Source of the DNA: Kappaphycus alvarezii
Lineage: Eukaryota; Rhodophyta; Florideophyceae; Gigartinales; Solieriaceae
Assembly (NCBI GenBank): GCA_002205965.3
Contig: NADL03000533.1
Location: 1 to 64,000, forward strand
DNA: 64,000 nucleotides
Direction of reading: 5' to 3'
Under the pieces are notes generated by a model. It saw nothing but the letters and a program-made list of their open reading frames with translations. It was not told the DNA's origin and made no database searches. The position numbers and the translations under genes were made by a program. Below are positions 11,330 to 22,055 of the stretch, one piece after another; the first letter of the stretch is position 1; each line of letters begins with the position of its first letter.

Positions 11330-11552
11330 GTACAGTAAGTGGTTACCCTACTTACAGTAGTCCTAGTGTGCGATTGCTCTTAGCCGGAAAATTAAGTATA
11401 CCAACCCATTCAAGTAAACCCAATTCCCCCTTAGCGGGTATACCGTATACTGTACAGTAAGTGGTTACCCTCCTTAGAGTAGTCCTAGTTTGCGATTGCT
11501 CTTACCCGGAAAATTAAGTATACCAACCCATTCAAGTAAACCCAATTCCCCC
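11330..11552 (+). repeat. tandem duplication, 122-bp period
   Basis: Units at 11330-11430 and 11452-11552 share GTACAGTAAGTGGTTACCCT, GCGATTGCTCTTA and CCAACCCATTCAAGTAAACC with few differences. Each unit ends in AACCCAATTCCCCC, resembling the LINE type 1 terminus, so this may be a duplicated LINE tail. The rest of 10896-11330 holds no gene I can recognise. Confidence 0.65.
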
Positions 11553-11574
11553 CCTTGATAGACGGAAAGGTTCG

Positions 11575-11818
11575 GTGGGTTTTGATGCAAAGGCACGCAG
11601 CAGCAGCCGTTATGTACAATGCGCCCTGCTTGACGGCGGGCCTGAAGGCGGCCTTTTAGGGAACGTACTTCCTTCCCCATTACTGTCTCGGTATAACTTC
11701 TTGAGTCGATTGTGTTTGCCCAGAAACTTTAGGATAGATCAAATACATCTTCCAACAGTATAAAACCAAGATAGAATGGTCGGGTATTTTACTGCGTCCT
11801 CTGACACTTCTAGCTGGG
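11575..11818 (+). mobile_element. LINE-tail repeat, target of the gypsy insertion
   Basis: It has the same order as 19060-19385: GATGCAAAGGCACGC, GGCCTGAAGG, TTCCTTCCCCATTACTG, CTTCCAACAGTA, then a unique block ending CTCTGACACTTCTAGC. The Ty3/gypsy element interrupts it at CTGGG, and the repeat seems to resume at 17973. Confidence 0.6.
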
Positions 11819-12243
11819 TGAAACAGAGAGGGACGCAGCCGGGGTGCTGCTAAAGAAACTGTAGAGGCGATGGTAATGGGTTTCTGAAAGTTGGGGGCAA
11901 AGGGTGTATGGAGTGTACCTGGATTCCCACAAGAATCCAGATGAGCCCCCCTTTTATAGACAGTACGGTAACTCTACTCTAGAAATTCTATACTCTGTTA
12001 GCTCAGTAGAACTTACTAGAAAGTAGAGGTGTAACTATAGAATTGTACTATCTAGAATATAACTACGTAAATAAAAACGATGACGTGGGGCTCCAAGTCA
12101 AATAAAACATTGAGGGAAAATCAAATTTCTAAAATCATTCAAGACGATACAGTTTCCCTGTTACACCACTGTGTAATAGGAACTGGAATAGCGACAGCGA
12201 ACAAGTCTCTATTACACAGTGGTGTAACAGAGACATTGTTACA
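11819..12243 (-). repeat. 3' LTR of the Ty3/gypsy element
   Basis: 425 bp with TG..CA ends. It contains a 20-bp perfect inverted repeat (12160-12179 with 12209-12228) close to the outer U3 end in element sense. Confidence 0.9.
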
Positions 12244-15200
12244 CTATTCCCTCCCCCGGACTATTGACGTCCTCGTCAATGATACTGCGGGAGTATATTA
12301 TGTTTCCGAGAATACTCTTGGAAAGCTTCCGTTACTACAGCAGATCCATCTTCCGTAACATCAACGAAGTCCTTTGTTGGTTGCCACTCCGCCTCATGAC
12401 GTGGCCACCACGCATCAGAACCAAGAACTTGAAACCGCGTCCAACCTTTTTGTGATCAAGATAACCTCAACTTCCTGTTCTGGTCCATCAGGCAGCTCAA
12501 GCGGTGCAGGTGCAGGAGGAATAGGTAAAGCAATGTCATTGGGCTGCTCCAAATGTGGTGTGGTGTGAATGATATGAATGACTGGATGGATTTTAAAATG
12601 ATCAGGGAGATCCAGTCGAACAGCATTCTTACCAATTAGCTCCTTAACCACGAATGGCCTATATCTACGCGCACCAAGCTTTTTAGAGTCCTGGGACCTA
12701 GAATAAACATCTGTAAACAACGAGCGATTGATCCAAAGCTTTGAACCGACTTGTAATCTGGAACCTTGTATCGCCTTGAAGCATATGCAGCTTGCCGAGC
12801 TTTTGCCACTTTGTAGGCAAATTGCGCATCCTCCAGAGAAACCTTGAGCTTGGCACGAAAGTCGTCCAAACTTTGAAGAGTATGCTGCTGCTAGCCAAGA
12901 AGTCCAATGGCGATTTAGGTGTCCATCCCAAGTCCAGCTCAAATGGTGACATACCCAGATCATCGCTCACAGCCGAGTTGTATGCAAATTCTGCAGAAGG
13001 AAGCAGTTCATCCAGTCATCCTGATGATACGAGCAATAGAACGGAGATAGTTCTCGATCATCCTATTCATAATCTCAGAAGCCCATCTGTTTGTGGGTGT
13101 CTACTTGTAGACATTCTTAATTTCACCCCACAAAGATTCATTAGTGTCTTCCAAAACTTTGAAATGAACTTGCTGTCCCTATCTGAGGTCACATCATCAG
13201 GCAACCCGTGGTTCTTGAATATGTTCGCGAAGAAGTCTCGAGCCGTGTCCTCAGCAGTATCTGATGTTTTAGATTTAAGAAAATGGACTCGACGAGTAAG
13301 TCGATCAACCCAAGACACTGATTTCATTGTGAGGCTAAGGGTAGCCTCACAATGAAATCTGTAGCTAATGAACCCATCTGCGGTCAGGCAATTCCAGTGA
13401 CATTGGATCAGTCAACTTTTTTGATTAGAGTCCTTATACTGCTGACACGTGAGACATCCTTCACAATACTTTCGAACATCCCGGCTCTTATGTTTCCAAT
13501 GGAAGTTATCTAATCTGGACAGTGTCTTCGCAAATTTAAAATGTCCACCAACTTTAGAGTCGTGAGCAATTTGCAAAATATCCGAAACTGACCTTCTTGG
13601 TATGCACAACTTTCCATTGTAAAACAGCCTCGAACCATCTTTTCGGAACATTGGCAGAATTCTTTCAAGTTTCTGCTTCTGAACCATATCCTCTGGCCAC
13701 TCTCCTTCCATGGCTTTTACCACTGGACCAAAGAACTGGTCGTCATCATACCGAGGAATGATCTGATCAACTCAAGGTAGGGAATTTCAACGTCATTCAC
13801 TGAGATGTCACGGTCTCCTCTAGTCACGTGCGGAGCTCTGGATAATGCGTCTCCCAAGACGTGAATTCTTCCAGGCTTCAGTGTGATGGGAAAGATTCCG
13901 AAGTTACCGAGAGTTTCCAACCAACGTGCTTCTTTCCGACTCAGTTTCGGTTTTGTGAAGAAGCTCTTAAGCACTTGGTTGTCTGTGAAAATCTTAAATT
14001 CAGAACCTTCAAGATGACACCTGAATCTTCCCAGAAAATTAATCAAAGCCAGAAGCTCTCTGTCATTTGCAGTGTAGTCCGACTCAGCTGGTAAAGTTCT
14101 TTGAATAGAAAGAAATTACACGATCTCTTCCATTCTCATCCAACTGTGTTAGAGTTCCACCGACAGCAAGCTGTGAAGCATCTACATGACCACGAAATGG
14201 CTTGTTCCAATTAGGAGCGACTAAAATTGGAGCCAATGTCATCGCTTCCTTTAGCTTCTGAAAAGCTTAATCACACTGCTGGTCCCATTTCCCAATACCT
14301 CGACTCTTCTTTGTCAGATCTGTGAGAGGTGCCGCAATTGCCGAGAACTTCTGAATGAACCTACGGAAAAACTGTATTAGACCTAAGAAACTTCTCAACT
14401 CCGTTAGAGATTCAGGTTTCGGCCAAGTTTGTAGGACTTCGACCTTATCTGGATTGACACGAATGCCGTGCTTCCCGACTATTAAATCCAAAAACTCTAG
14501 CTCAGTCTGAAAGAAAGAGCATTTTTCGGAGAGATGTACAGCTTGTGGTCCTTAAGTCTCTTTAATACAATTTCCAGATGCTCGTAATGTTCGTCCTCAT
14601 TCTTACTGAATATAAGAAGATCATCCATATAGACAACCAAGAAGACATCGATGCAATCATAGAAGATCTGGTTCATCAAAGTTTGGAACGTAGCAGGAGC
14701 GTTGCAAAGTCCCATTGGCATAAAAGATATTCAAATTGCCATATTTGTAATGAACGCAGTCTTTTCGATGTCCTCCGGTTTCACACTTATCTGATGGAAT
14801 CCGGTTTTCAGATCAAGCTTGGAGAAAAATTTCGCATCTCCAAGTCGATCGAACATTTCATCAGAACGAGGGAGTGGAGCATTATTCTTTTTGGTGATGC
14901 GATTCAAAGCGCGATAATCGACAACACCTCTAAGTTTTCATCTTTTCTTTCACAAAGAAAAGTGGTGCTCCATATGATGATTTACTGGACCTGATCTCCT
15001 CTTTCCTCAGAAGAGACTCGACGTACTCTTTTGCTGCCCTAAGTTCGGATGGAGACAACTGGAATAAAGGTCGATGAGGTGCCTTTGCTCCTTCCTCCAC
15101 TTTGATCTCATGATCAACTGATCGAATCGGAGGAAGCCCTCTTGGCAATTCATCCTGAAAGACCTCTTTGAAATTATCCAGTAATCTGCTCAGTCTTCCA

Positions 15201-17545
15201 TCGAACTTTGAATCTGTCACTCCTGTCATACTGTGAACTTCAAGTAACTGAAATACTTCGAAGTCACCCCCATGCCTCAGCATTCGTCTAAATTTCTTCA
15301 ATCTCAAATTGGACACATCAATACGATTTTCTTCATCGGAATCAATCACTGGAATGGAAGCATCTTTCACCATCACAATTCGTTTCCGATAGTCGTCACG
15401 TGGATTATGGGCAACATACCACGGTATTCCAACAGAACATCATACCTGTTTGGGACACAGCCCAACTGAAGTATATGTATGTTCGCCTAACTGAATAGTT
15501 CCGTTGGAAATGATCTCAGATACTTCCTCAGTGTCTCCCTCTGTGAATGGCAAACAATGACTCGTTCACGCCGAATCTCAAAAAGTTCCTATTTCGCTTC
15601 AGGAACTCGGCTGAAACCACGTTTGTATTGCATCCATCGTCCTTTAGTACTTTGACTGCTATTCCATTCAGTCTACCTTCAAGTACTAACAAAGGCTCCA
15701 CTGGTATAGGTCCATCAGTGGGGATGCTGTCATCATGACTAGAGTGATTCCATTAGACTCGGCTTCGGAGATTCTCGACTTTTCCCTGTCCTCTGAGAAT
15801 TTAGCTCCGGTGATGTCCACAACAGTTTCACTCTGCTCATTGGGACATCTTTTCACACTCACTACTGGTCTCACCTGAGTGTTCACCAAGTCTGGTGGAC
15901 CAACTAGTTTCCCGAGTCAAAGCCATTCAAATCATTACTGTGTCCTGCCTGTGTATTGTTCGCCGCTATGCGAGTACCACCCCTGTTACCTTTATTCCCG
16001 TTTCCTTTTCTGTGTTTACAAGGTCTACATCCACCTTATGGCACGTAAAGCATCGGTTCTCCATCAAGTCTTTCTGACGCTGCCCATCGTTTTTACGTTC
16101 AAGGTTTCCAATCTCCATCGGCATAGGACCTGAGGCATTTCGATTGGCGTGAAATGAACCTCTGCCAGTGAAGAACCTGCACCATAAAATGCTCCGTCAA
16201 CGTTGAGAGCAATGGTAGTCGCAGCTTCAAACTTGGATGGGTTTCCTTTACGAACCTCCAACAGAATGTGGGGTTTGAGACCTTCACAGAACCGCTCCAA
16301 TTTTTCCGACTCACTGATACCGGGAATATTGATAACCAAATTCCTGAACTCTGAGAGGTACGCAGCCACACTCGTTTTCTGGCGGATCTTGGTAAGTTTG
16401 TCGCGAGCTCGAATGACACTGTCCTGGGGGACAAACTATGCCTCAACCAGGAGTTTGAAAGCTTCCCATGTAGGAGGAACAGCATTCTCGGACACAACTG
16501 TATACCACCAGTTTGCGGCAGTTCCGGTCATGAATGTCGAAGCAAAGTCGATAGCATTCTGGCACTGATGACTTCTTCATGGCCCACCTGAATAAGTCTC
16601 AGGTATTTACGACTGAATGCAACCATGACCGAACTGTTAACGCATCTCGAGTCCCATCGAACAACACAGGCTTATTTGGTTTGAAGAAAGACATGTTCAA
16701 CAAACCTCTCACTTAAAGCCTTACAATAACACCTAAACTTGAATACAAGCACTTGAAGTTGAAATCTGCAAGGGATTCGTCCTGGACGACGGGTTGGCTC
16801 CCTACCCGCGAAGAGAGTGACTCACCAGCAGCTTTAATCACACCTAACTCCGATGTGACTCAGCAATCCGTTCGGAATATCCCCATCAGTCCACTATCTA
16901 GACCGCGATCGGTTCCTTACCCTATAGGAAAGCCTCTCAAGCCGACTCTAAGCTAGCGAATAACCAAAGAATACCCTTTCTGAGCACGTACCCCTTAGTC
17001 CAAGTCCAGTCCAAGTCAACCCTATGAAGCGTTACCTGAACCCGTGACCCAGTCGGTGCACCTAGCTAACAGCCAACGAGTGCAATAGGATTGTATAGGA
17101 ATACTGTGAGGGGTCCCTCAAATGGGGACTTGGTCAGAAGTACGGCTTTACTAAGGCAACTTAGTTAAGCCTAACTGTCCAGTCTAAGTATTCTGAAAAG
17201 GATCACGCAGCTTCGTGAGGCCTGCACGCTACCTGAACAGAATAACCTAGAGAACGCAGACTAGGCTGTACCCCCAAGTTCCCGGTTACCTAGTTCTCCA
17301 ATTAGTAACCGCGACCTGCGTAGAACAATGGGGTTTAGAGTACCTGGCACTCCAGCCCGCAGATACTCTCCTGTACTTGGCACTCCAGCCCACAAGTACA
17401 GTATATGATATTGCTTACAGTAAACCTGTCAGCAAAATTTTTCCAAAAAATCAACAACCCAAAAAATACACGTGTAAGAAAACCTCGAACTAGAGCAAGA
17501 CGAGAAGCGAAAAAGCAGCGGAACCGGCGAAAGCGATGCTACCAG

Positions 17546-17972
17546 TGAAACAGAGAGGGACGCAGCCGGGGTGCTGCTAAAGAAACTGTAGAGGCGATGG
17601 TAATGGGTTTCTGAAAGTTGGGGGCAAAGGGTGTATGGAGTGTACCTGGATTCCCACAAGAATCCAGATGAGCCCCCCTTTTATAGACAGTACGGTAACT
17701 CTACTCTAGAAATTCTATACTCTGTTAGCTCAGTAGAACTTACTAGAAAGTAGAGGTGTAACTATAGAATTGTACTATCTAGAATATAACTAAGTAAATA
17801 AAAACGATGACGTGGGGCTCCAAGTCAAATAGAAACATTGAGGGAAAATCAAATTTCTAAAATCATTCAAGACGATACAGTTTCCCTGTTACACCACTGT
17901 GTAATAGGGAACTGGAATAGCGACAGCGAACAAGTCTCTATTACACAGTGGTGTAACAGAGACGTTGTTACA
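17546..17972 (-). repeat. 5' LTR of the Ty3/gypsy element
   Basis: 427 bp with TG..CA ends, about 99% identical to the other LTR by eye (two substitutions and two single-base length differences). Confidence 0.9.
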
Positions 17973-18085
17973 CTGGGAATGTAAAACAAACTAAAACATT
18001 CCTCCTTGATAGACTAGCACGAAACTTGTTCTACAGAGGGGGGAAGGTTTTGGTGATGTATGATTGTAGTTGTTTGGATTACGCT

Positions 18086-18166
18086 AATACAATGTCCATT
18101 ATATCTTTAAAAAGGGCAGAAAGTTTTTGGTGATTTACTTTTGAAAGACATAATGGACATTGTATT
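18086..18166. repeat. 17-bp perfect inverted repeat
   Basis: AATACAATGTCCATTAT at 18086-18102 is matched by its complement at 18150-18166 with a 47-bp spacer. It lies between the gypsy element and a LINE fragment and may be the tips of a very short MITE. Confidence 0.6.
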
Positions 18167-18174
18167 GGAGTACT

Positions 18175-18700
18175 CCAAACAACGACGATTGACTCAAAAG
18201 GGCAATGCGCTTCCTAAAAGATGGCATCATGGCCAGACAAAAAGCAGGCCGCATTGGACATGACGGCCTGCTTGTTGCAGAAGAACTACGTACCGTAGTT
18301 TCAACATGCGAATTCATTTAAAACCCTACTGCAACAAAACCTAGAAAACTAGGTTTGAATAGGGTGGCTGAACTCTGCATGTTGTGAGGCGCAACATGAC
18401 TGCCGCGGCGCACATGGACCAAGTTGAATAAAGAAGCTGCTCATAAAGTCGAGTTTTCAATTTTCCCGTCGAGCATGCACTGCGGGTTGCGATAGCGGCT
18501 GAATATTCGTCGATTTTGTTCGAAGTCATCGCAGATGGCGAACCAAGCGAGTCGAGAGCTGGTGGCACAAACTTCCACCTTAATTTCGATAGTCCTGGAA
18601 GAGTTTCACCAGGAATGGCTGCAAATTTGCTGGTCAGCACCCTATTCTTTTGTCGTTCATCTGTACTGGAAAAGACACGCGCCTCGCGCGCCCCGTAGAC
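18175..18700 (-). mobile_element. LINE C-terminal and 3' fragment
   Basis: On the minus strand it encodes KFAAIPGETLPGLSKLRWKF, ALDSLGSPSAM and STWSMCAAAV, equivalent to AISGHVLPERSRLGWD..FDSLGSPSEK in copy L1, so it is the last domain of the LINE protein. Sequence at 18175-18340 resembles a LINE type 1 tail. Confidence 0.6.
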
Positions 18701-19270
18701 GGGGGGGAACGTTTGGGTGTTTTACTCTTGGAAGAAATATCCGATCTATCCCATGGTTTTCCAGACAAATACAATCGACTCAAAAAGGGTATACCAACAC
18801 AGTAATGGGGAAGAAACTACGCTCCCTAAAATGCTACCTTCAGGCCTGCCATCAAGCAGGCCGCATTGGAAATGACGGCTGCTGCAGCGTGCCTGCCCCG
18901 TAGACGTAAAGTCCTCCTTGAATGGCAATGTCACTGTGACATTGTATACCACTGGGAGAGGTGGAGAGGTATTCGTGACTTCAGACCTCAGATTCACAAG
19001 GATGTAAACACGACGGGCATTCAGTCTGGGAAACAAGTGCTTAACTTCACATTGGACAGGGGGTTTTGATGCAAGGGCACGCTGCAGCAGCCGTCATGTC
19101 CAATGCGGCCTGCTTGATGGCTGGCCTGAAGGTAGATTTTTAGGGAGCGTAGTTCCTTCCCCATTATTTTGTCGGTATACCCCTCTTTTAGTCGATTATA
19201 GTTGTCTGGAAAACTTTACGATAGATCGAATACGTCTTCCAACAGTAAAAGCACCCAGACCTTTCCCTCC
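18700..19270. mobile_element. two LINE 3' fragments head to head (inverted repeat unit)
   Basis: 18706-18905 is a minus-strand type 1 tail (GGAACGTTTGGGTGTTTTAC at its end) and 19055-19270 the same segment on the plus strand. About 150 bp of unrelated sequence lies between. The arms are about 200 bp each and clearly similar. The pair could act as a single inverted-repeat element or be two separate insertions. Confidence 0.6.
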
Positions 19271-19413
19271 ATTGGACTACCACTCATGCTATTTTCAACA
19301 GTCGTCAGCCAAATACCCCCACTACAGCATTGCAGGAATGATGGGGTATCTTACTTCGTCGTCTGACACTTCTAGCCGGGGGAATCTAAACGGAGTTTGA
19401 ATAGAGGGAAATA

Positions 19414-19683
19414 ATGAAACAGAGGCGGATCTGCGCCGCCGTGACCTTGCGACTACATCGACGTGTCAAGGCAGAAAAGGAGGCATGCAGCATTAGACAG
19501 TACAGCTTGAGCTTCTTGTCTATGCAAAAGGACCACTTTGGCTCCCTTGAAGCTCTCCATTGCCCTCATGGCCGTATTTATTTCCCGAGACGAGGGAGGT
19601 CTGTGTATAGGGGGTCTAGCAAGGAGGCAGAGTCAGACGGGACTATTTCACAAGACTGGCCTAGGACCAGCGATCTTACCTAA
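19414..19683 (+). CDS. small hypothetical ORF, 89 aa
   Basis: It has an ATG start and a basic N terminus (MKQRRICAAVTLRLHRR). No domain, signal peptide or membrane segment is recognised. It starts just after the LINE-tail-associated repeat and may be chance coding. The flank from 19690 to 20180 shows nothing else. Confidence 0.15.
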   Translation: MKQRRICAAVTLRLHRRVKAEKEACSIRQYSLSFLSMQKDHFGSLEALHCPHGRIYFPRRGRSVYRGSSKEAESDGTISQDWPRTSDLT

Positions 19684-20185
19684 TGTTAGTAATAGATTCT
19701 TTTCAAGATAGCTCCTATGACTTCTCAAGACGAGGTTTTGCCTCTAGAATGATCAGCCCTTAGTACATAATATGTTTCTGCAACGTTAAAAACCCATACT
19801 CACTGAAATAAATATATTTCTTTCAAGGAGGGAACTTTGGAGAGTTTTGTCGTGAATCAATTGACTGTCCGAGGTTAACTTTATCAAATGATCTCCTCTT
19901 CTCCCTCGTCTCCTTATTACTCGAAAATTTCGTACCAAATTATCAGAATATTCTCTCTTCATCCCAAGTTACAGGCTATTGCTATAGTAGTGATTACCAT
20001 GGATCTTCTTCTATAAAGATGACCGAGCCGTTCTCATTCGGAGGAGGAGGAGGTAACGATTTGAACAACAAAGAACCTACCCCAACGCCTGGACCGCAAC
20101 CCACAGATTGCAACCACAATCCTCCTCCTGGGACCTGGGTAAGTAAATTGCCTCGTCCGGTAAGATGATTGTGAAGGTCTCTCGA

Positions 20186-20293
20186 CTGGCGATTACTCCG
20201 GGACAACGTCCCTGAAATAACGAGTCGCGGACAGATGAGCCTGGCGATTACTCCGGGGCCTTTAGTCCTTGAAATAACGCGTGCGCGGACTTA
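20186..20293 (+). repeat. imperfect tandem duplication, about 53 bp
   Basis: TGGCGATTACTCCGGG and TGAAATAACG-CG blocks occur twice in the same order. No gene is recognised around it (19690-20640). Confidence 0.55.
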
Positions 20294-20650
20294 TGTTATC
20301 TTATCTTTTCTACTTGGCGCAACAAGTTTATTTCTTGAAAAGAGTGTAAATTGGATTGTTGTTTGAAAAGTAGGATAAATGGAGTAAATGGGGTTGAGAA
20401 AGATATCGCAAAGACGATGCCTAGTTAGCGTAGCGTGCTGATGTTCCCCGAGAGCGGAAGTTCTCCGGGAAAATGGGGTTGGTTTACAGCAAGCAATGAA
20501 AAACTTGAACAGTAAAGCCAGTTTCGAAAAATGGGCCAAGCCTTCGCTAAGATTCTACGAATAATGGAGTTATCCTTCTCTCAGGATTGAATTTTCCACG
20601 TTTCAACTTTCAATTTTTTTTCTCGTCCCTACTCATTAGATTTACAGCAT

Positions 20651-22050
20651 TGGTAGGGATAAATCTGTAGGGATGATATTGCCAGAGCCAGTTATCCTAA
20701 AGCAGAGGCGTTGCAAGAGACAGGAGTTCTACCGAAGTATGCTTTTGGGAACAAAGACATATGTTTAAGGACGGTTCAAGGAGCTACAAGTGAGTATTGA
20801 AGGGGCAGGGTCTACCATCCATTCTCAGGGACTAGCGTTAAGGAAAAGCTTCTTAGAGCAGAAATTTATTCTCAATCTCTGGACTACTGTCGTCTGCACT
20901 TGAAGTTTTCTCCCAATTTGCTTGTAATCTCCCGGAGGAAGCAGTTTAACTAGCTTATGTAGACTTTTTGTCTAACCCTAAACTCTCAAATAAACATACT
21001 AGGTACTATAAAATGAACTCAAGGGAATCTTGTGGGCGAGAGAGTCTAACAATAGATATTATCAGGGTAAAAAGATATTTTCCTCACAGCCTTTATCTTC
21101 TAGATCAGAGCAAAATAGTTCCTCCAAAATATCCACACCCCCAAAGCAGTCCCTAAAAATTCCGTCGAACGGCCCAACATGATAGATATCTTCCTCTGAC
21201 ATATCAAGTTCCTCCGATCCCTCCTCACGACCTTCAACTGCCTTCTTATCAGAGGAGTCAGAAATAACGATTACTCTCTCACTCTGTCAACCTTCCTCTA
21301 CAGCAGTTCCCCCACCGTTGTACACCAGTGGCTCCCATGGGTCCACCCAGTCCTCCGCACCTTCCAATACTTCCACATCAGCCTCAGCCTCCTCCTCTGT
21401 CTCCTCTGCCTCCTCGAAGCAGTGACCGCGGACCCACTCCCAAAAGCTTTCCCGGTATATTCTTATCGGTCCATTAATCTAAAGTAATCGTCGTAGTCAG
21501 TGGGCCCATTGGCCATCAAGGCCAGAGCATTGAAGATCAGCGACCTTGGGATGACTTGAAGATGGTGAAGAACGGGCGGAGGTTGGTCATATTAGGGGAA
21601 AAGGGTGGTGAGCAGACGGGGTGGTTGACAGCAGGGGCTTGCTTCAATGACGTTGATGTCGAACTATAAACAGGGCGATGTCTTCTGGAAGTTTTACGGT
21701 CTTGGGCGAAATAAAAAATTCGAGGAAAAGGCACAGCTTTGACCTTGCACGCAATCGGCGGAATAATAAAATATCCGCTTGATAAAATATCGGAACTGTG
21801 TTTGGAGGACCAGCGGATCAAGAATTGAAAAGTCTTTCGTCGAAAAAGTAGGAGTAAATATTCATAAATAAAATGGTAAATAGAGTCGTACAGTGAATTC
21901 AGGCTCATGAAGTAAAAGGGTCTTTATGGTTTGGTCCCTGAGAAAAGACGAGAAGGGCGATTGGTTTTAAAAGAAAGAGGTCAGGTATAAGGAAGGCACG
22001 ATTTGGTATAGAGAACCGTTTCCTACGGAAGAACCTGTTTCCTATCAACA
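20651..22050 (-). mobile_element. LTR-like element B, 1.4 kb, decayed relative of element A
   Basis: Read on the minus strand it follows element A along its whole length: TTCACTGTAC and AGTTCCGATATTTTATCA blocks upstream, a remnant of the acidic ORF, a TACATAAGC TATA-like box, AAACTGCTTCCTC and the end motif ATTTATCCCTACCA. Possible flanking duplications are AGCAT (20646-20650) and ATCAT (22051-22055), one mismatch, so the outer edge is less sure than for A. The acidic ORF is recognisable at both ends but broken in a few places. It is clearly older than A. Confidence 0.6.
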
Positions 22051-22055
22051 ATCAT

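Larger units (their letters stand above)
11819..17972 (-). mobile_element. Ty3/gypsy LTR retrotransposon, recent but broken
   Basis: Fossil, about 6.15 kb, on the minus strand. LTRs are 11819-12243 and 17546-17972, flanked by the target duplication CTGGG (11814-11818 and 17973-17977). Inside the 5' LTR, one base in, lies TGGTAGCATCGC, a likely tRNA primer site (near 17544); a purine tract adjoins the other LTR (12244-12258). Pol order on the minus strand is Gag (about 16.0-16.7 kb), aspartic protease, reverse transcriptase with YMDD (about 14.3-15.2 kb), RNase H, and integrase with a zinc-binding N terminus and GPY/F-like C terminus (about 12.4-13.7 kb). This is the Ty3/gypsy order. The coding region is broken in roughly eight to ten places, yet the LTRs differ at only about four positions, so insertion was recent. 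Confidence 0.92.
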
